From: Planctomycetota bacterium
GTDB lineage: Bacteria; Planctomycetota; Planctomycetia; Pirellulales; Thermoguttaceae
Length of the DNA stretch: 20,350 bases
Assembly: GCA_025356915.1 (NCBI GenBank)
Contig: JANXQG010000522.1
Span: forward strand, 1 to 20,350
Direction of reading: 5' to 3'
The notes under the pieces were generated by a model that made no database searches, was not told where the DNA came from, and saw nothing but the letters and a program-made list of their open reading frames with translations. Each line of letters begins with the position of its first letter. Position 1 is the stretch's first letter. This document shows, piece after piece, positions 15,655 through 20,350 of the stretch. The position numbers and the translations under genes are program-made.

Positions 15655-17210
15655 CTCGGGTTCTCGTAATCCAAATGGGTAAGCAGGTCGGTCCGGTTCC
15701 GCAACGCTGCCACGGAGTCAAGCCCCAGGCGATAGAGAATATCGACCAGCATCTCGCGCCAGGCGCTGTACATGTTCACCAGCCGTTGCGTACACCAGTC
15801 GACCGTGACCATCTCGAGCAGTTCGTCGTCGGTCGTGGCGATGCCACGTGCACAACCCCGACCGCTCTCGCAGGCCGCGCAACGGATGCAACCCAGGGCC
15901 ACCAACTCTCCCGTGCCGACCACGCAGCCATCGGCCCCCAAGGCAATCGCTTTGGCGATGTCCCACGGACCGCGGATGCCGCCGCTGGCGATGACGGTGA
16001 CCTTGTCGCGAATGCCTTCAGCCTGTAGGAACTGGTGGACGCGGCCGATTGCGTATTCGATCGGCATGGCGATGTTCTTCTTGGCGATGTTGGGCGCGGC
16101 GCCCGTGCCGCCGTAGCTCCCGTCCAAGTGGACGATGTGACCGCCCGCGTAATAGACGCCGACCGCGACCATGTCAACGTCGTTCGGCGTGGACACCTTG
16201 GCCGAAAGCAACGCCCGCGGATTGATGTGCGCCATCCAGTCCAGGTGCTTTTTGTGGTCCTCAACCGAGTAGACGCTGTGGAAGGGGAAAGGCGAAAACA
16301 GCGAAACGCCGACCGTCGTCTCGCGCATGGCAGCCACGCTCGGCGTGTTCTTATCGCCCAATAGGTGGCCGCCCAAACCCGGTTTGGCCCCCTGGGCGTA
16401 CTTGAACTCCACGATCCGCGCCCGCTGGATCGTTTCCTCGCGAACGCCGAACAACCCGGTAGCGACCTGCACAATCACGTGGTCTTTGTAGGGCGTGAAC
16501 CGCTCCGGATATCCGCCCTCGCCGGTACAGGTGAACGTGTTGAACGCCTTGGCGACGCGGGCCTTGCCCAGCAGCGCACGGATATTGGTGGACCCAAACG
16601 ACATGCCACCGCCATACCAGGGGACACCGATGACGATCTTCGGCCGCGAATCACCCCGACGATTCAGAAGAAGCTCCGTGGAGATGTCTTCACGGCGCAA
16701 CGCGGCAGGAGGGGATGCGGGGAACCGGAACCGCAAGCGATCGAAACCGCCGCCCGACGCCCCGATTTCGCTCTCCAGATACTTTTCCGGCGGGCGGCCC
16801 GTCTCGGCCATCTGCCAATTGCTCACCAGCAGATCGGGCGTCCAGCGGTAGTCGCCCATCGTCTTGAAAACTGGATTCTCGGTCAGCGACAGGGCCTTTT
16901 GCGGACAGGCGTCCACGCAATAATCTTCCGTCTCGGCGCACTCAAAACCGACACACCGATAATCGAAGGGCCTGAGGATTGCATGATAACCGTCGGGCCG
17001 GATGTGGACATTACGGCGACAAACCTCGACGCAACGGCCGCAAGCGGCGCAGTTCGACGCGCGGCGGATGCTGAACTTGCCGATTTCGTTGCGATAACGG
17101 GGCGCGGCGGGCCGCACCTCGCGCGAAACCTCGGCAAACGCAGGATGGGCGACGAATTCGTCGCCGGCCTCGGGCTCGATACGCGGCGCGATGGATGGAC
17201 GGATGCTCAC
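15651..17210 (-). CDS. gltB: Archaeal-type glutamate synthase FMN domain with N-terminal ferredoxin
   Basis: The catalytic synthase part of glutamate synthase: on FMN it joins 2-oxoglutarate with channelled ammonia and reduces the product to glutamate. Of 519 residues, 54-64 hold a [4Fe-4S] motif (CAACGRCVEVC) and 86-102 a second, irregular one (C86, C91, C98, C102). The TIM-barrel FMN domain has GGGMSFGS (200-207), GEGGYPERF, QVATGLFGV, AQGAKPGLGG (272-281, with the conserved Lys) and DGSYGGTGAAP (363-373). A cysteine cluster at 441-453 (C441, C444, C447, C453) fits the Fe-S site next to FMN. The start is GTG 17210 with AGGA about 8 nt upstream. No GltD-type NADPH reductase is encoded in the window, so electrons must arrive through the ferredoxin domains. 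Confidence 0.9.
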   Translation of the reverse strand: MSIRPSIAPRIEPEAGDEFVAHPAFAEVSREVRPAAPRYRNEIGKFSIRRASNCAACGRCVEVCRRNVHIRPDGYHAILRPFDYRCVGFECAETEDYCVDACPQKALSLTENPVFKTMGDYRWTPDLLVSNWQMAETGRPPEKYLESEIGASGGGFDRLRFRFPASPPAALRREDISTELLLNRRGDSRPKIVIGVPWYGGGMSFGSTNIRALLGKARVAKAFNTFTCTGEGGYPERFTPYKDHVIVQVATGLFGVREETIQRARIVEFKYAQGAKPGLGGHLLGDKNTPSVAAMRETTVGVSLFSPFPFHSVYSVEDHKKHLDWMAHINPRALLSAKVSTPNDVDMVAVGVYYAGGHIVHLDGSYGGTGAAPNIAKKNIAMPIEYAIGRVHQFLQAEGIRDKVTVIASGGIRGPWDIAKAIALGADGCVVGTGELVALGCIRCAACESGRGCARGIATTDDELLEMVTVDWCTQRLVNMYSAWREMLVDILYRLGLDSVAALRNRTDLLTHLDYENPS

Positions 17211-17240
17211 GGGTTGTTCCTACGGAAAAACGGCATGCGG

Positions 17241-18722
17241 CTAAGGGGTCGGGGCGGAAGATGGCTTCCGCCGGCCAAACAGGCTGCCAAAGGTATCGCG
17301 TTCCAAATCCTCGAAAAACATACAGCGGCCTGTTTCGCCCCGCAGTCGCCGCACCTCGCGAATGCCCATCGCACCCAGCATTTCGATCAACTGCTGATGC
17401 CAGGCGCCGATCAGGTTCACGATGCGACGAACGCCATATTCGGGATCAATCTCTTCGAGGGTGATCGGGCAGGGTTGGCCGCGCTCGCATTCGTTGCAGA
17501 GACGGCATTCCAAGGCCAACAGCAACGGGATGTCGATCGCCACAAGGTCGGCGCCGCAGATTATCGCCTTGGTCACGTGCTCGGGCTCGGCAATCCCGCC
17601 AGAAGCGACCAGCGTCACCTCGTCGCGCAGACCCTGCTTGACGAGTGTTCTGTGAACGTCGCGCAGCACGTCGCGGACATGACGCATGTTTCCCTCTCCC
17701 TCTGGAACAGGGTTGGGGTGAGGGCTGCTTCCATTCGGGCTTGGGCTGGCCTTTCGCCGTGGATCGGAGCTGGGGAACTCACGGCCATGACGGTCGAACA
17801 GCAGGTGGATCACGTCGGCCCCGCCAAGGGCCAACTCGACCACGCGCCGCGCCACGGTCGGCGTGGCCTGGACACGAATGGCCACGATCTGCTTGGGCTG
17901 CTTTTGCTTTAGCGCGGCGTGGAGCGACAAGACCTCGGGATGGTCTTCGACCATGACCAACGGCGCCGCCCAGTTTTGTGAGTCCGTGACCGCATCGGCA
18001 GTTTCCAGTAACGGAACCACATGACTCGAGACGGAACCCTTTGAAACGATTTCACGCGGACGCAGGACGGCCAACGTCCCGATTGCCGCGGCTGCCGACG
18101 CAACCAACTCGACCACGGGGCCACGGCACCATTGTTCGGGAATCACATCAAAGATAATCGGCAGCGGCGTTTCGATCAATGGCAGCGGCTCGACAGCCAG
18201 TTGGCCATCGGTGAACGCCAAACGAGGCAACTTCCGGCCGATGTCGACGCTCGAGTTGATGTACTCGCGGCCGTGAATGCCGTCGCGCGTGGGACGGACG
18301 ATCTCGGACATGTCGGTCCACATCGAATCAAAGCCAGGCCCGCTAAACGGACCACCGTAGCCCGATCCCGACACAGGAATCCGGCCTGTCTCCGACTGAA
18401 ACCACGTGGAAAGGATGATGTCCGGAGAATAATAGCCGTCGCCCAACCGGAGGTACTCGGGATTGACCACGCGGGTCAATAGGTTCTTCGTGCAGTTCTG
18501 GACGCAGCTCAAACAGCCTTTGCACTGGTAGATATAGTCGAGATAGCCGATTTCATCGCGAAGCGTGTCGGCCTCGTCGCGGTAGAGCCCATAAATGCAA
18601 TTGCGTTTGACGCAGTTGTGACAGCTCGAGCAGTCTTCTCGCCAATCGACAATCCCCAGCTTGCCCACGGGGCGCATGCGAGGTGCGGCAGGCTTGGTGT
18701 GGATGGAATACTTGGCAGGCAC
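17241..18722 (-). CDS. Degenerate glutamate-synthase FMN-domain paralogue with ferredoxin
   Basis: A 493-residue relative of the adjacent FMN-domain protein. The N-terminus has two ferredoxin-like motifs: C31/C34/C37/C42 and C67/C70/C73/C77. The stretch DIILSTWFQSETGRIP and the C-terminal barrel end VASGGIAEPEHVTKAIICGAD (373-392), then ECRLCNECERGQPCP (405-419), align with the neighbour's family. The family's catalytic motifs (MSFGS, AQGAKPG, GGTGAAP) are absent. I infer an electron-transfer or structural partner of the catalytic subunit rather than a synthase; retention of FMN is uncertain. Residues ~318-346 are a proline-rich insertion arising from a repeat-like DNA element. The GTG start at 18722 is preceded by GGGGAGC inside the end of metF. 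Confidence 0.8.
   Translation of the reverse strand: MPAKYSIHTKPAAPRMRPVGKLGIVDWREDCSSCHNCVKRNCIYGLYRDEADTLRDEIGYLDYIYQCKGCLSCVQNCTKNLLTRVVNPEYLRLGDGYYSPDIILSTWFQSETGRIPVSGSGYGGPFSGPGFDSMWTDMSEIVRPTRDGIHGREYINSSVDIGRKLPRLAFTDGQLAVEPLPLIETPLPIIFDVIPEQWCRGPVVELVASAAAAIGTLAVLRPREIVSKGSVSSHVVPLLETADAVTDSQNWAAPLVMVEDHPEVLSLHAALKQKQPKQIVAIRVQATPTVARRVVELALGGADVIHLLFDRHGREFPSSDPRRKASPSPNGSSPHPNPVPEGEGNMRHVRDVLRDVHRTLVKQGLRDEVTLVASGGIAEPEHVTKAIICGADLVAIDIPLLLALECRLCNECERGQPCPITLEEIDPEYGVRRIVNLIGAWHQQLIEMLGAMGIREVRRLRGETGRCMFFEDLERDTFGSLFGRRKPSSAPTP
17692..17724. repeat. REP-like palindromic element inside a coding region
   Basis: CCCTCTCCCTCTGGAACAGG followed by GTTGGGGTGAGGG resembles the widespread short element in which CCCTCTCCC and GGGAGAGGG arms are followed by TTGGGGTGAGGG. 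One arm here is altered (GGAACAGGG). Read in the host gene's frame it gives SPHPNPVPEGEG, a peptide signature seen where such elements land inside proteins. It interrupts a loop of the 493-residue glutamate-synthase paralogue without breaking the frame. Confidence 0.65.
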
Positions 18723-18724
18723 GG

Positions 18725-19642
18725 CTACTTGCTCCCCAGTCCCGATTTTTCGATGATCGTGAGTGCCGCCTCGTGGTCGCCGTCGCCACAGATGCCGAAA
18801 CCGCGAAGCCCCTTGCAGGCTGAAAGCTTGCCGATCGTCTCGACGGAGAGTTCGACAGCCGCCGCGCGCTTTGCGGCTGAATCGCCCTTCGAGGCAATGC
18901 GATCGATCGATGCGGCGGGGATTTTGTAGGGGTGTCGCTTGCCTTCGCTCACCGAAGCCAACTCCTCTTGCCCCAACAGTTGAATGCCGGCCACAATGGC
19001 AACCTTCTCATGGATGCCACGCCGCGTCACCTCTTTCCACCAGGCGCCGAAACGATCCAAATCGAAAACCGGCTGGGTAATCAGAAACTCGGCCCCCGCA
19101 GCTGCCTTTTTCAGTGACCGTGAGACCTGTAATTCGAGCGGATCGGCATCGGGCGAGGCGACGCCCCCCAGGCAGAAAGGACCCGCGCCCGCAATGCCCT
19201 CTTCGCCGAGCGGCCCGCATTGGCTGGCCAAGTTGGCGTATAACTGGAGCAACTGGATCGAGTCAACGTCGTAAACATTCTTCGCCGCCCGGAAGCGGCC
19301 GAGCGTCTGGTGGCTTCCGCTGGTACAAAGCACGTTGCGGATGCCCAGGGCCTGCGCGCCCAACACCTCGGAAACCAAGGCAATACGATTTCGGTCGCGG
19401 GTGGTTATGTGCAAGATCGGCTCAACACCCTCGCCGGTCACGATCGCCGCCGCTGCCAGCGCGGCCATCGATACCCGGTCCCGATTGTCGCTGATCCCCA
19501 GTGCATGCACCTTTCCGGCGAAACGCTTGGCCACCTCGCGCACCGGCGCGGGATCCGCGCCCCGTGGAGGTGAAATCTCCGCGATCAGTAGCGATTTTCC
19601 CGACGCAATGCGTTCCTGCAGGCTCGTGATCGGTTTACTCAT
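18725..19642 (-). CDS. metF: Methylene-tetrahydrofolate reductase MetF
   Basis: MetF is the flavin barrel that reduces 5,10-methylene-THF to 5-methyl-THF, for methionine synthesis and, in acetogens, the methyl branch of the Wood-Ljungdahl pathway. The 305-residue protein is the short, catalytic-only form. It shows the N-terminal AEISPPRG with Glu22 at the general-acid position, TTRDRN (80-85), CTSGSHQTLGRF (106-117), and FLITQPVFDLDRF (186-198), matching the folate-binding ITQ-x-x-FD motif. Start is ATG 19642 with AGGAAG/AAGG upstream. The gap to the next gene is 2 bp. Its MetV partner is the operon's final gene. With HdrABC and MvhD present, use of a partner complex as electron donor is likely. 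Confidence 0.93.
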   Translation of the reverse strand: MSKPITSLQERIASGKSLLIAEISPPRGADPAPVREVAKRFAGKVHALGISDNRDRVSMAALAAAAIVTGEGVEPILHITTRDRNRIALVSEVLGAQALGIRNVLCTSGSHQTLGRFRAAKNVYDVDSIQLLQLYANLASQCGPLGEEGIAGAGPFCLGGVASPDADPLELQVSRSLKKAAAGAEFLITQPVFDLDRFGAWWKEVTRRGIHEKVAIVAGIQLLGQEELASVSEGKRHPYKIPAASIDRIASKGDSAAKRAAAVELSVETIGKLSACKGLRGFGICGDGDHEAALTIIEKSGLGSK

Positions 19643-19662
19643 GGCTTCCTACCTTACGTCTC

Positions 19663-20094
19663 CTACGTTGCCGCATGAAGGGGGCTTTCGCCAAGGGCAC
19701 AAATTCGCCCGACGGCACCGCGGACGAGTTGTTCCAATTGCTCGTGCGAATCGTCGGCTGAACCATGCACCAACTCCACCCGCTGCGCCTCGAGTTGCAT
19801 CTCTGCCAACAGCCGCTGCACCGTGTGAACGCGAATTTCTGCCCGATAATTGCCTTGCGCAAGCTGGCACTCGCCCTTTGGACAAGTGACGACACAGATT
19901 CCGCGCCCGCCGGCCTCCAAGGCATGGAACAGGTATTGGGCGTCGACCTTGCCGCTACAGGGAACTTCACGCACGAGTACCTTGGCACCGTCTTGGTCCC
20001 ATTGGCGAGGCAAACGCTTGCCTTGCGGGATGCAGTTGGCGCACACGTATACGAGTACGTCCGGACATACAGGCTGTGACGTGGAACTGCCCAA
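19663..20094 (-). CDS. mvhD: MvhD-like iron-sulfur subunit (upstream copy, first gene of operon)
   Basis: A second [2Fe-2S] MvhD-type protein, divergent from the copy at 4927-5409. Counting from the TTG at 20094 it has 143 residues: C18/C21 (YVCANCIPQ), PCSGKVDAQYLF with C46, and CPKGECQLAQGN with C71 and C76. A helical C-terminal half follows. The frame is open to an ATG at 20199, but that ATG overlaps the -10 hexamer of a strong promoter and the extra 35 residues lie outside the family. The TTG, with GAG 9 nt upstream, is therefore the better start. A third choice is the TTG at 20115. The N-terminal CC-x2-C cysteines of standard MvhD are reduced to C-x2-C. Leading the operon, it may serve MetF or the glutamate-synthase subunits, while the downstream copy serves HdrA/MetV; that is inference. 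Confidence 0.82.
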   Translation of the reverse strand: MGSSTSQPVCPDVLVYVCANCIPQGKRLPRQWDQDGAKVLVREVPCSGKVDAQYLFHALEAGGRGICVVTCPKGECQLAQGNYRAEIRVHTVQRLLAEMQLEAQRVELVHGSADDSHEQLEQLVRGAVGRICALGESPLHAAT

Positions 20095-20191
20095 CGGACG
20101 TGACTCGTTTCTCAAGATTGCGCGAAAGAAGCGGATACGACTTGCGCCGACGAAGGATCCGCATTCGGGCTTGCGCCCGCCAAGGGCCAAA
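20095..20191 (-). promoter_or_regulatory. Possible structured 5' leader of the operon
   Basis: Between the predicted transcription start (about 20191) and the TTG at 20094 the minus strand can form two hairpins. One is CGGGC-GCAA-GCCCG at 20166-20179, a GC stem closed by a GNRA-type tetraloop. The other is a 6-bp stem GCGGAT/ATCCGC with arms at 20157-20162 and 20131-20136. No known riboswitch class is recognised. If the ATG at 20199 were the true start, this would simply be coding sequence. Confidence 0.3.
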
Positions 20192-20197
20192 AAAATC

Positions 20198-20227
20198 ATT
20201 ATCCTACATCGAGAATATTATTGTCAA
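20198..20227 (-). promoter_or_regulatory. Sigma70-type promoter of the operon
   Basis: On the minus strand TTGACA (20227-20222, 6/6 match) is followed by an 18-base spacer and GATAAT (20203-20198, 5/6 match). The surroundings are AT-rich, in contrast to the GC-rich operon. Predicted transcription begins near 20191, just ahead of the first gene, and no comparable promoter gap exists between the downstream genes. Confidence 0.65.
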
Positions 20228-20266
20228 CCATAATTTTAGTAATACTTATCATAACCAAAAATTATA

Positions 20267-20299
20267 GTAGACAATCATCACTTGCTGAGGATTGTCTAC
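20267..20299 (-). promoter_or_regulatory. Perfect 10-bp inverted repeat upstream of the promoter
   Basis: GTAGACAATC at 20267-20276 and GATTGTCTAC at 20290-20299 are exact inverted copies separated by 13 bases. On the minus strand the hairpin is followed by TATAATTTTTGG, so it could be a weak rho-independent terminator for a minus-strand gene beyond the window. Its position about 40 bases upstream of the -35 box also fits an activator or repressor binding site. A second, shorter inverted repeat (ATAATTTT 20230-20237, AAAATTAT 20258-20265) lies between it and the promoter. Confidence 0.5.
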
Positions 20300-20313
20300 G
20301 CCCGGTTCAAAGT

Positions 20314-20342
20314 CCTGGGTCTGGTCCATTTTTCGGCGAGAA
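20314..20342 (-). repeat. Right copy of the inverted flanking repeat (with 4171-4200)
   Basis: On the minus strand it reads CTCGCCGAAAAATGGACC followed by AGACCCA, matching the plus-strand copy at 4171-4200 at about 24 of 27 aligned positions. A short GGACTTTG follows here and, 8 bases further away, in the left copy. The two copies point toward each other and enclose the whole redox operon. Confidence 0.5.
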
Positions 20343-20350
20343 CGTATGAA

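Noticed and set aside
16365..17912. A 515-codon plus-strand open frame opposite two glutamate-synthase genes
   Set aside because: It spans the junction of two well-supported minus-strand genes and has no domain features; an antisense by-product of high GC.
20095..20199. ATG at 20199 as start of the upstream mvhD
   Set aside because: It overlaps the -10 hexamer of the promoter, so it would lie upstream of the predicted transcript start; the extra residues do not fit the family. Kept as the alternative start.
1..20350. CRISPR arrays, tRNA or rRNA genes, complete insertion sequences
   Set aside because: None seen on reading either strand; no regularly spaced repeats and no transposase or integrase motifs.

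Overview
The window is GC-rich bacterial DNA. The sodium/solute symporter with its small membrane partner, the PemK/MazF remnant and the style of the redox genes suggest a planctomycete (Pirellulales-like). This is an inference from gene style, because the window has no rRNA or other phylogenetic marker. About 95% is coding.

Left part (1-4240), ordinary genes. It opens with the 3' end of an SSS-family symporter, then a 70-residue two-helix membrane protein, then a toxin-antitoxin locus. The antitoxin there is intact, but the PemK/MazF-type toxin is only its first and last codons after an internal deletion. Next is a complete glgC (ADP-glucose pyrophosphorylase), which converges with a motA-motB flagellar stator pair on the minus strand. 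A gene-free stretch of 319 bases separates motA from the large operon.

Right part (4241-20227), one minus-strand operon of twelve genes. Gaps are 0-20 bp and many junctions are 4-bp start/stop overlaps. A strong sigma70-type promoter lies at 20198-20227. In transcription order the genes are: mvhD-like; metF; a degenerate glutamate-synthase FMN-domain paralogue with ferredoxin; the catalytic glutamate-synthase FMN-domain protein with ferredoxin; a GATase-II/GXGXG glutamate-synthase protein; hdrC; hdrB; an HdrA N-half fused to NuoE; nuoF; a NuoG N-domain fused to an HdrA C-half and then a second, complete HdrA; mvhD; metV.

How they may work together. MetF, MetV, HdrABC and MvhD are the parts of the Moorella-type methylene-tetrahydrofolate reductase complex, in which HdrA is thought to bifurcate electrons. 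Here an NADH-oxidising NuoEFG diaphorase is built physically into HdrA. A glutamate synthase without its usual GltD reductase subunit is encoded in the same transcript. I infer a flavin-based electron-splitting or electron-merging machine that links NADH (and probably ferredoxin) to methylene-THF reduction and perhaps glutamate synthesis.

The most striking point is that the first HdrA module is cut between its two ferredoxin motifs, with a NuoE-NuoF-NuoG cassette sitting in the cut. Related short repeats lie in inverted orientation just outside both ends of the operon, and its promoter region carries a perfect 10-bp inverted repeat.
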